From an uncultured Lactobacillus sp. (lineage in GTDB: Bacteria; Bacillota; Bacilli; Lactobacillales; Lactobacillaceae), in NCBI GenBank assembly GCA_948500755.1, contig CAOOYH010000003.1, forward strand, positions 1 through 64,000: DNA of 64,000 bases, written 5' to 3'. Position numbers and translations under genes: made by a program. Under the pieces are notes generated by a model. The model did no database searches. It had not been told where the DNA came from and was given only the letters and a program-made list of their open reading frames with translations. Positions within the stretch are counted from its first letter, which is position 1. The number at the start of each line of letters is the position of its first letter. Of this stretch, positions 35,999 to 43,405 are shown one piece after another.

Positions 35999-36520
35999 TT
36001 AATCTAATTTTTTAGCTAAAATATAATCAATTTGTGGGTCTTCTCCCACTTGGAATACATGCTGTCCCACCCTAGTGAAGCCATCTTTTTTATAAAACTT
36101 TTGAGCAATTAAGTTATGTTCATAAACTCCTAGCCACATATAATCATAATTTTCTTTACGGGCAATTTCTTCAGCTAACTTAATTAAAACAAGTCCTAAT
36201 CCTTGATGTTGAAACTTTTGTCTCAAATAAATCCGTTCTACTTCCAGAGCGTTGGGTTTTACGTTTTCAGTTTGAGCAGAATTGACATTCAATTTTAGAT
36301 AACCTGCCACTTCGTCTTTTACCATCAAAAAGAAAAAGCGACTATTAGAATTATTAATCTGAGCGAGCAATTTTTCCGTAGCATAATCTTCTTTTAAGAA
36401 TCGTGCCATATCCGCAGGGGCAGTATATTCATCAAAGGTAGCCTTAAAAGTTTCCCGGGAAATAGCTTGCAATTCTTTTACATCATTTTCTGTTACATCT
36501 TTAATTGTATATTCCACCAT
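35999..36520 (-). CDS. GNAT family N-acetyltransferase
   Basis: A 173-residue acetyltransferase with RQKFQHQGLGLVLIKLAEE (acetyl-CoA loop) and HNLIAQKFYKKDGF. Start choice: the ATG at 36520 overlaps the MarR stop by one base (TGATG); a TTG three bases earlier is less likely. Substrate unknown; the MarR partner suggests a stress or drug response, and the SpmT/PaiA-like polyamine acetyltransferases are a possible match. Confidence 0.85.
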   Translation of the reverse strand: MVEYTIKDVTENDVKELQAISRETFKATFDEYTAPADMARFLKEDYATEKLLAQINNSNSRFFFLMVKDEVAGYLKLNVNSAQTENVKPNALEVERIYLRQKFQHQGLGLVLIKLAEEIARKENYDYMWLGVYEHNLIAQKFYKKDGFTRVGQHVFQVGEDPQIDYILAKKLD

Positions 36521-36975
36521 CAATATTCTCTCTTTCCACCATTTTTAACAAAATGCCAATTTTGATCGACATTTTGTTCAACTTTACTGAGTAATTTATT
36601 TAACTGCTTTCTCTCACTTTGATCTAGTCCACTTAGTGCCATTTGATTCGAGAAACTATTCTCTTTTTCAATTATTTGAGCTAACTTTTTTCCTTTTTCA
36701 GTCACAAATAAATGACGAATCTTTTTATTATTAGGATCTGACTTTTTAACTACCAATTCTTGTCTCTCTAATTTTTGAATGCTCCGAGCTACTGTTGTTC
36801 TATCCACACTCAAAATTTCTGCAATATGGTCTGAAATCATTCCTGGATTTTCATAAATTCTTACTAAGTATAAATATTGACCTCGAGTGAGTTTCATCTG
36901 CTTGAATTCAATGTTGGCAATTGAATCCAGAGCCCTTGAAATTGTGCCAATTTTTCTTAAAGTATCTTTTTCCAT
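36520..36975 (-). CDS. MarR family transcriptional regulator
   Basis: A 151-residue winged-helix regulator. The DNA-binding core reads GMISDHIAEILSVDRTTVARSIQKLE, followed by the wing DPNNKKIRHLFVTEKGK. The ATG at 36975 has GAGGG five bases upstream; the GTG at 36987 overlaps that site. It likely binds the perfect palindrome at 37006-37029 and controls both its own operon and the divergent DUF1304 gene. Confidence 0.92.
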   Translation of the reverse strand: MEKDTLRKIGTISRALDSIANIEFKQMKLTRGQYLYLVRIYENPGMISDHIAEILSVDRTTVARSIQKLERQELVVKKSDPNNKKIRHLFVTEKGKKLAQIIEKENSFSNQMALSGLDQSERKQLNKLLSKVEQNVDQNWHFVKNGGKREY

Positions 36976-37005
36976 AACTACCCTCACTTATCAAAGTTTA
37001 ATATA

Positions 37006-37029
37006 TTTTTGTTGTAAATACAACAAAAA
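37006..37029. promoter_or_regulatory. MarR-type operator between divergent promoters
   Basis: Two 11-base arms, TTTTTGTTGTA and its exact complement, are separated by AA. On the plus strand TTTGTT (37008-37013), 17 bases and TATAAT (37031-37036) form a promoter. On the minus strand TTGTTG, 17 bases and TATTAA form another. The palindrome covers both -35 boxes, so one dimer could shut both genes. Confidence 0.75.
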
Positions 37030-37088
37030 ATATAATGATAGCAGTTCTCTTATGAATAGGGTAATATTAAGAAGAGGAGGAAAAATTT

Positions 37089-37472
37089 ATGGAAAATAAT
37101 ACTATATTCTTAATCTCAGTTTTTTTAGTGATGTTAATTGCCTTAGAACATATTGTAATCTGTGGCTTGGAAATCTTTGCATCCCCAGAAAAGCAAGCCA
37201 ATATGTTTGATATGCCCCTGGAATATGTTAAAAAACAGGAAACTCGCATCTCTATGGCTAATCAAGGAATTTACAATGGAATGTTGGGAATTACTATCTT
37301 ACTTTCTTATTTTGTATTTTCAAATAATCCTGCCGTCTTAATTCACGTTTGGCAATTATTAATGCTTTTCATCATTGTCGTAGGAGCTTTTGGTGGATTC
37401 ACTGCTACCAAGAAAATATTTTTTGTCCAAATGTTACCTGCACTGATTGCTTTAATTTTGCTTTTTCTTTAG
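37089..37472 (+). CDS. DUF1304 family membrane protein
   Basis: A 127-residue protein with four membrane helices (about 6-28, 52-75, 80-100, 105-125). The family start LEHIVICGLEIFASPEKQA (one residue short of the motif end) and NQGIYNGMLG are typical of DUF1304. Function unknown. GAGGAGG lies before the ATG. It is divergent from marR and shares its operator. Confidence 0.88.
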   Translation: MENNTIFLISVFLVMLIALEHIVICGLEIFASPEKQANMFDMPLEYVKKQETRISMANQGIYNGMLGITILLSYFVFSNNPAVLIHVWQLLMLFIIVVGAFGGFTATKKIFFVQMLPALIALILLFL

Positions 37473-37554
37473 TGCATATTAGTGGTAATTTTCTATTAAT
37501 TCTAGATATAATATAGCTTATAGAAAGTGTATCAGATTTAGAATTGAGAGTAAT

Positions 37555-38148
37555 ATGAAGAAAACACTAATTATAATTACAAGTTTAATCATTGGAATTG
37601 CAATTGGCCTGACTATCAAGGAATTTTTACCTACTAATCATTCTTATCCGGTTAAAAAAGAAAAAATTTCTTCTATTCATAAAGTTTCTACCACTACAGC
37701 TCAAGAAGAAGCTCCGATTATTAAAATTAGTCAAAATCGAGCACTTAAAGACTTTCACCGTCTGTACCCTAACTCTAAAGTTACAGAGATCAAATTAACC
37801 ATCCAACATCAAAGCTATATTTACGATATTGTTGGTTATGATACTAAAAAAGATTGCACTATAAAAATTAATGCCAGTACTGGAGAAATTTTAGGACAAT
37901 CTACTTTAAGAAATGAAGATCAGGAAGCGGACACCGAAGAAGATACTTTACAAATCAACAAGCTCGTATCTAGGAAAGAAGCTAGCCAAATTGCAATCCA
38001 AAAAGTTGGTGGTGGAGAGGCTCGGGAATGGACTTTAACCGTTACTCCATCTCATACCAACCCAATTTGGACGGTAAAAATTGTTGACCATAATGAAGTT
38101 ACAAAAGTTAAAATTGATGCTCTTTCAAAAGATATAATAAACAACTAA
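37555..38148 (+). CDS. Membrane-anchored PepSY-domain protein
   Basis: A 197-residue protein with an N-terminal membrane anchor (residues 4-24, no lipobox) and two PepSY-like repeats (about 58-115 and 135-195): ISQNRALKDFHRLYPN and VSRKEASQIAIQKVGG. It is a paralogue of the lipoprotein at 35350-35967. GAGAG precedes the ATG. The role is unknown; inhibition of a surface protease is the family idea. Confidence 0.83.
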   Translation: MKKTLIIITSLIIGIAIGLTIKEFLPTNHSYPVKKEKISSIHKVSTTTAQEEAPIIKISQNRALKDFHRLYPNSKVTEIKLTIQHQSYIYDIVGYDTKKDCTIKINASTGEILGQSTLRNEDQEADTEEDTLQINKLVSRKEASQIAIQKVGGGEAREWTLTVTPSHTNPIWTVKIVDHNEVTKVKIDALSKDIINN

Positions 38149-38149
38149 A

Positions 38150-38180
38150 AAGACGAGATCCACAACGATCTCGTCTTTTT
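38150..38180. terminator. Bidirectional terminator
   Basis: Arms AAGACGAGATC and GATCTCGTCTT between convergent genes. Confidence 0.88.
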
Positions 38181-38183
38181 AGT

Positions 38184-38759
38184 TTATCTTGATTGGCTAT
38201 CAGCACGTGATTTGTAAGTACCTTCCGCAGTATTAATAACCAACTTTTCGCCTTCTTTAATAAAGTCAGGAACTTGAACAACTAAACCAGTTTCCATAGT
38301 AGCTGGCTTACCACCACCAGCAGCAGTAGCACCCTTAATTTCAGGTTGAGTTTCTTGAACAGTCAATTCAACAGTGGCTGGCAAATTAACGCCGATCAAT
38401 TCAGTATCATTTACGAATTCCAAATCTACGTTAGTATTTGGAATAAGGTATAACTTATCATCACCTAATTGGTCTGCAGAAACTTCATATTGGTCATAAG
38501 TTGCAGTATCCATAAAGGTATAAGTGTCACCTTCACTATAAAGGAATTGAGCTGGCTTCTTAACCAATTCAACTAAATCTACCTTTTCAGTGGGACGCAT
38601 AGTTTTGTGAACTACCGCACCACTTTTAACATCGCGCAAATCCATTTGCATAACGGTGTTACCCTTACCAGGCTTGTGGTGGTTAGCCTTTAAAACCATA
38701 ATTAACTTGCCTTCTTGACTGAAGACCATTCCCTTTTTCAAATTAATTGCTTGTACCAT
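38184..38759 (-). CDS. efp: Translation elongation factor P
   Basis: A 191-residue three-domain factor that rescues ribosomes stalled at polyproline. The tip loop HHKPGKGN places Lys32 at the site that is modified in many bacteria. The end has the EF-P motif VQVPDFIKEGEKL. The tail YKSRADSQSR is slightly long. It is monocistronic. Lactobacilli often have a second efp, so this may be one of two. Confidence 0.96.
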   Translation of the reverse strand: MVQAINLKKGMVFSQEGKLIMVLKANHHKPGKGNTVMQMDLRDVKSGAVVHKTMRPTEKVDLVELVKKPAQFLYSEGDTYTFMDTATYDQYEVSADQLGDDKLYLIPNTNVDLEFVNDTELIGVNLPATVELTVQETQPEIKGATAAGGGKPATMETGLVVQVPDFIKEGEKLVINTAEGTYKSRADSQSR

Positions 38760-38880
38760 TTTTTTAAATCTCCTTCATCACAAAACAACTTCTTTTAGCA
38801 TGCCAAATTTTGCGCTGGAGGTAAAGCAAACTTTTTAATTAATAATAAATAAATCATGTTCATGATTTTATTATACCAAA

Positions 38881-39795
38881 CTAAAAGTGACGCAGATAAA
38901 TTTGATCGATTAAATGTCCAGTAGTTTTATGTAAAATCAAACTAGCTCGTTGTTTAGTCGGCGCAATATACTCTCTTAAATTAACTAGATTGATCATCTG
39001 CCAAGTTTCTTCGGCAAACTTAGTTGCTTCTTCACGAGGAGCATTCGCAAGCTCATAATAGTAATTATCTGGATTATTCTTATTCATATCCATTACTTTA
39101 TAAAAACGCTGCATATACCATTTTTCAATTATGTTTTCCTCGGCATCAATATAAAGTGAAAAATCAAAGTAATCACTCGTCACTACTTGTCCTCCGCGAG
39201 GGAGCTGTAAAGTATTGATCCCTTCAATAATTAAAATATCAGGATTTTGAACATGACCATATTTCCCAGGAACTATATCGCTTAATTCTTGCGAATAAAG
39301 TGGATATACAATATCATCTTTGCCACTCAAGACATCTTTTAAAAAATCGGTCAACAAGGCCATATCATAACTTTCCGGAAATCCTTTACGTGACATCAGG
39401 TTTCTTCTTTTCAATTCAGCATTAGGATAAATAAAACCATCGGTAGTCATTAGATGCACTTTTAATTCTGGATAAGTTCTACTAAGCAATAGTTGTAGAA
39501 GTCGTGCAGTAGTGGATTTACCGACCGCTACAGATCCAGAAATCCCAATAATAAAAGGTGCAGGTTTTAGATCCCTATGCAAAAATTCTCTTTGTTTTGC
39601 TTGACCGCTTCGCTTTTCTTTATATACTAGATGCAAATAACTAATTAAAGTGGTGTAAATTTCATGCACATCCGTTAAATCAACTACATCCCCCAAAGAT
39701 TTAATATTAGCTAACTCTTCCTGAGTAATCTCAACTTTATTTTTGGGAGCAAGTTTTGCCCATTCATCTCGATTAAAAGCTGTATAATTCTTCAT
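38881..39795 (-). CDS. coaA: Pantothenate kinase (type I)
   Basis: A 304-residue kinase that phosphorylates pantothenate in the first step of coenzyme A synthesis. The P-loop reads GISGSVAVGKST and further family motifs are TTDGFIYPN, RKGFPESYD and LIIEGINTLQ. The ATG follows GAGG. It is divergent from the esterase gene. Confidence 0.95.
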   Translation of the reverse strand: MKNYTAFNRDEWAKLAPKNKVEITQEELANIKSLGDVVDLTDVHEIYTTLISYLHLVYKEKRSGQAKQREFLHRDLKPAPFIIGISGSVAVGKSTTARLLQLLLSRTYPELKVHLMTTDGFIYPNAELKRRNLMSRKGFPESYDMALLTDFLKDVLSGKDDIVYPLYSQELSDIVPGKYGHVQNPDILIIEGINTLQLPRGGQVVTSDYFDFSLYIDAEENIIEKWYMQRFYKVMDMNKNNPDNYYYELANAPREEATKFAEETWQMINLVNLREYIAPTKQRASLILHKTTGHLIDQIYLRHF

Positions 39796-39848
39796 AATTT
39801 TTCCTCTTTGTTAATTCTTATCTTATTATAAAAGAAAGGAGAAAAAAT

Positions 39849-40418
39849 ATGAAAAAAATAGTTTTATTCGGGGATTCACTTTTTAATGGTTTTACTAACC
39901 ATCAAAACACTGCTATCGTTACCGATTTATTCAAAGCCGCTTTACCAAATACAAATATCGATAATATTTCTAAAAGTGGAGCAACAACTGTTGAAGGATT
40001 GGACTATATTCATCAAATTGATCCAGGAGCTGATCTAGTAGTTATCGAATATGGCACCAATGATTCTTCAACTGGTTGGGGACTCAGTTTAGAAAACTAC
40101 CAATATAATTTGCTCTCTATGATTAATCAAATTGGAAGGACGCGCGTAATCGTAGTTGGTCCAAGTTTACCTGATCCTAACAATGTCGAAATCAATCAAT
40201 TTTACCCAGCAGATCATCTAAATGCCTTTAACCAAGTAGCAAAAACTTGTGCTGAGCTTAATAATGCTCCATTCGCAGATTTAATTGCTAGTTTTAAAAA
40301 GCAAAAAGACATCTCCCCACTTTATCAAGCAGATGGTCAACACCTTACTCCAAGAGGAAATGCCTTCTTAGTTAATTCCATTGTACCAAGTATTAAGAAA
40401 AAACTTAATCTTAAGTAG
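39849..40418 (+). CDS. SGNH/GDSL hydrolase
   Basis: A 189-residue esterase-type enzyme without signal peptide. Block I FGDSLFNGF holds the nucleophile Ser, block III YGTNDSS the Asn, and block V DGQHLTPRGN the Asp and His. Substrate unknown. AAAGGAG precedes the ATG. Its stop codon lies in the shared terminator. Confidence 0.88.
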   Translation: MKKIVLFGDSLFNGFTNHQNTAIVTDLFKAALPNTNIDNISKSGATTVEGLDYIHQIDPGADLVVIEYGTNDSSTGWGLSLENYQYNLLSMINQIGRTRVIVVGPSLPDPNNVEINQFYPADHLNAFNQVAKTCAELNNAPFADLIASFKKQKDISPLYQADGQHLTPRGNAFLVNSIVPSIKKKLNLK

Positions 40419-40437
40419 GATCTCTATCCTACTTTTT
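40411..40437. terminator. Bidirectional terminator holding both stop codons
   Basis: Arms AGTAGGAT and ATCCTACT. The TAG of the esterase (40416-40418) lies in one arm and the TAG of the convergent acetyltransferase (40429-40431) in the other. Confidence 0.85.
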
Positions 40438-40884
40438 TAGTTTGTAATACATCATTACATGTTTGACGCCACCTTCATCAAAGATGTCGCCTTCGGTTCC
40501 ATAGCCTAAATAATCATAAAATGGCTTCGCTTGCATTTGTGCATGACAATAGACGCGATCGGCTCCTTGATTTATTAAGAACTGGTGCACACTTTTCATC
40601 ATTTTAGCCCCTAAGTGTTGGCCCCGGGTATCTTTATCTACAGCAACGCGTCCAAACATCCACTTGCCACCCTTCTTAAAGACGCGGCAAGTTGCCAAAG
40701 CACAAGTTTGATCATCATTTAATAAATAAACTTGAGTCGCAACTAGATCAGTATCATCTAGTTCGGGAAGAGTGATTTTTTGTTCCACTACAAAGGAATT
40801 AATGCGTAATCTTTCTACACAAAAGAGTTCACGCCCACTCATTTCGTCAACTTTTTTAAAAAAGAATTCGTTTATCTTTTCCAT
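40429..40884 (-). CDS. GNAT family N-acetyltransferase (ElaA-like)
   Basis: A 151-residue acetyltransferase. VAVDKDTRGQHLGAKMM is the acetyl-CoA loop; PFYDYLGY is the usual end motif. The ATG at 40884 is chosen, with AGGTGA overlapping the stop of the binding-protein gene. It ends the T-box-controlled ABC operon, so its substrate could be an amine made from the same amino acid, though this is only context. Confidence 0.83.
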   Translation of the reverse strand: MEKINEFFFKKVDEMSGRELFCVERLRINSFVVEQKITLPELDDTDLVATQVYLLNDDQTCALATCRVFKKGGKWMFGRVAVDKDTRGQHLGAKMMKSVHQFLINQGADRVYCHAQMQAKPFYDYLGYGTEGDIFDEGGVKHVMMYYKLKK

Positions 40885-40893
40885 TTTACTCAC

Positions 40894-41697
40894 CTAATAA
40901 TTGCTATTTTTGCCAAACCATTTTTCATTTAGTTCTTTTAATTTGCCATTTTTCTGCAAATTAATTAAACCTTGATTGATCTTTTCACGTAAAGTTTTAT
41001 CCCCTTTACGCATCCCTACTGCAAACATATCAGCTGGGACTTTCGGATTTTCAATTACCCGATAATTTTCCTTAGTCATATGAGCAATGTAGTAGTTGGC
41101 ATAAACTTCATCAAGTAAAATTCCCTTAATTCTACCAGCATTCAAGTCCAAAAAAGAATTTGGAATTTGATCATAAAGAACAACATTTTTAGCATGGATA
41201 ACGTTTTGCTTTCCTTCATACCACTGCTGCGCTGTCGAACCAGTTTGCATCCCTAAATCATAATTCTTCATCTGACTAAAATTATGAATAGGACTATTCC
41301 TCTTTACAACCAAAACTTGTTCATTGCGTAAATATGGGCGACTAAAGGCAACTTTTTCTTTTCTTTGAGGCGTTTCGCTATAACCATTCCAAATCAAATC
41401 AATTGTACCGTTGCGTAGCTCAGTAACGTTCATTGACCAGTCAATTGTTTGAAAACTAACTTTGATTCCATATTGCTTAAACACCTCTCTGGCTAAATCA
41501 ACGTCATATCCGGTAAGTTGGCCGTTCTTTTTCACAAATCCCATGGGAACAAAAGAATCATCTAGTCCTACCACCACTTGCTTCTTTTTTTCAATTTTTG
41601 ACCAAGTATCTTGAGTATTAGCTCTTTTTTGTACACTTTCACATCCCGTCAATCCTAACAAAAGAAAGGGGAGGATAATCATCCAAATTTTTTTCAT
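40894..41697 (-). CDS. Polar amino-acid ABC transporter binding lipoprotein
   Basis: A 267-residue family 3 solute-binding protein. The signal ends in a lipobox LTGC. VVVGLDDSFVPMGF, GYDVDLAREVF and DLIWNGYSETPQR form the ligand pocket pattern of amino-acid binders. It is the third gene of the operon behind a T-box that probably reads a histidine codon, so histidine is the best guess for ligand. Confidence 0.88.
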   Translation of the reverse strand: MKKIWMIILPFLLLGLTGCESVQKRANTQDTWSKIEKKKQVVVGLDDSFVPMGFVKKNGQLTGYDVDLAREVFKQYGIKVSFQTIDWSMNVTELRNGTIDLIWNGYSETPQRKEKVAFSRPYLRNEQVLVVKRNSPIHNFSQMKNYDLGMQTGSTAQQWYEGKQNVIHAKNVVLYDQIPNSFLDLNAGRIKGILLDEVYANYYIAHMTKENYRVIENPKVPADMFAVGMRKGDKTLREKINQGLINLQKNGKLKELNEKWFGKNSNY

Positions 41698-41700
41698 AGG

Positions 41701-42321
41701 CTAGCCCTCATTTAACGGTTTTATCTTAAGTACCTGATCCGCCACATTTTTTGCAAAAGTTAAATCGTGAGTAATGATTAATTGTGTCAAGCCTGTTTTT
41801 TTCAAATTTAAGATCATTTTCTCTACTTCTTGACGCAAATTAGGATCAAGGGCACTTGTGGGTTCATCATAACAAAGAATTTTTGGTTTCATTGCTAAAG
41901 CACGTGCGATTGCGACCCGCTGTTTTTGTCCCCCAGATAACTGGAATGGATACTGATTTTCATGGCCATGCATTTGTAATTTTTCAAGCCAATCTTTAGC
42001 GTTTTGATCAGCTTCAGTATCACTTTCTTTTAAAACTAATCTTGGAGCGAGCGTTACATTTTGTAAAACGCTCAAATTAGGAAAAAGGTTGAAATCCTGA
42101 AAAACGACGCCCACTTTACCGCGGTCATATTTTTTATTATCAATTAAAATTTCACCACTATTTTGAGTTTCAAGCCCCGCGATAATTCTAAGTAAAGTGG
42201 TTTTTCCGGCACCAGAAGGGCCAACAATCGTCATGATTTCACCGTCTTTTAAAGTAAAGGAAATATCCTTTAAAATCGGACGTCCATTAAATTCCTTGCA
42301 TAAATTCTTAACTTCAAGCAT
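41701..42321 (-). CDS. Amino-acid ABC transporter ATP-binding protein
   Basis: A 206-residue ATPase, short as in lactobacillus relatives. Walker A GPSGAGKTT, signature LSGGQKQRVAIARAL, Walker B ILCYDEPTSALD, H-loop IITHD. The ATG at 42321 is seven bases after AGGAGG; the ATG at 42327 is too close to it. It is the second gene of the T-box operon. Confidence 0.92.
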   Translation of the reverse strand: MLEVKNLCKEFNGRPILKDISFTLKDGEIMTIVGPSGAGKTTLLRIIAGLETQNSGEILIDNKKYDRGKVGVVFQDFNLFPNLSVLQNVTLAPRLVLKESDTEADQNAKDWLEKLQMHGHENQYPFQLSGGQKQRVAIARALAMKPKILCYDEPTSALDPNLRQEVEKMILNLKKTGLTQLIITHDLTFAKNVADQVLKIKPLNEG

Positions 42322-42333
42322 TGCCATTCCTCC

Positions 42334-42975
42334 TTATCTGTAGTAACTAAAGTATTTTTCAATCTTCTTTTGAACAAAAGCACATAGACTAATTAAGAAT
42401 AAGTAAATTACTCCTACTAACACAAGCGGAACCAAAGTTACATCTCGCGCCATCGCTACATTCCCAGCTCTTAACAAATCTCCTAATCCAATGACATAAA
42501 CCAGAGAGGAATCTTTGATCAAATTAATAACTTCATTTCCAATTGATGGCAAAACAATTTTTATTACCTGGGGAATAATGATGTGCGTCATAGTTTGAAA
42601 ACGACTAAGTCGTAAAACTTGCGCTGCTTCAAATTGTCCTTCACTAATTGATTGCAAGCCACCACGGAAAATTTCTGCAAAGTATGCAGCATAATTAAGC
42701 ACAAAAGCAAAAAGGGCAGCTTCATATCTTGGAAAGACAATCCCAATAATTGGTAAGCCATAAAAAACAAAAATAAGTTGCAACAAAAGTGGTGTCCCAC
42801 GCATAATCCAAACATAGAATTCTACTAGCCACTTTAAAGGTTTAATGTTGCTCATTTCCCCTAAAGAAACCAAAACTCCCAATGGCATCGCTAAAACCAG
42901 CGTCCAAAAGAAAACTTTCAATGTCATCCAAGTTCCAGCTAAAAGAGCTGGCATAATTTCACTAATATAATTCAT
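42334..42975 (-). CDS. Amino-acid ABC transporter permease
   Basis: A 213-residue permease of the HisM/GlnP type with about five helices. The ATPase-docking loop reads GQFEAAQVLRLSRFQTM, followed by IIIPQVIK. It is the first gene after the double T-box leader. It forms the channel with itself as a dimer. Confidence 0.92.
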   Translation of the reverse strand: MNYISEIMPALLAGTWMTLKVFFWTLVLAMPLGVLVSLGEMSNIKPLKWLVEFYVWIMRGTPLLLQLIFVFYGLPIIGIVFPRYEAALFAFVLNYAAYFAEIFRGGLQSISEGQFEAAQVLRLSRFQTMTHIIIPQVIKIVLPSIGNEVINLIKDSSLVYVIGLGDLLRAGNVAMARDVTLVPLVLVGVIYLFLISLCAFVQKKIEKYFSYYR

Positions 42976-42997
42976 CCTCGCACCTACTTTTCCTAAT

Positions 42998-43368
42998 AAA
43001 AAAGGTCCTCTTGGATTACTCCAAGAGGACGAAATATCCGTGGTTCCACCTCATCTTTATAGACAACTCACGTCGTCTACCTCGTCAGGTTTATTAGCAA
43101 AAATAAAACCCTCCTAGGTCTCAAGGACCTAAGAGGGCGAAGAAATCCGCGGTTCCACCTCATCTTCACAATTAACTCACATTAATTGCCTTAATAAGTT
43201 TACTAATAAACCTTCAGCTGTAACGGGCTAAATCCCGGATCTCTCTACTGAGTTTCAAGAAACCAACTCACAGATGTGTTTTCATTTAAATTGCTATCTT
43301 ATTTCCACCATCAAAGATTCTCTATCAGCGTCATCTAAATTACTTATTCTGTTCTACGTCTTTTATTT
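42998..43368 (-). promoter_or_regulatory. T-box leader with two antiterminator/terminator modules
   Basis: One stem I serves two modules. Stem I pairs ATTTAGAT with ATTTAAAT above the specifier loop and ACAGA (43348-43352) with TCTGT (43270-43274) below it. The loop reads AGTA on one side and GAAAACACA on the other; CAC (43276-43278), followed by A and the lower stem, is the likely His specifier. Module 1: AGGTGGAACCGCG (43149-43160) and terminator 43109-43137. Module 2: AGGTGGAACCACG (43039-43051) and terminator 43005-43030. This fills the 430 bases between helD and the permease gene. Confidence 0.88.
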
Positions 43369-43374
43369 TCTAAA

Positions 43375-43403
43375 ATGTTAACTGATGTTAATTTCTTTGT
43401 CAA
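43375..43403 (-). promoter_or_regulatory. Promoter of the T-box ABC operon
   Basis: TTGACA (43398-43403), a 17-base spacer and TAACAT (43375-43380) on the minus strand, directly after the helD stop. Confidence 0.75.
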
Positions 43404-43405
43404 CA

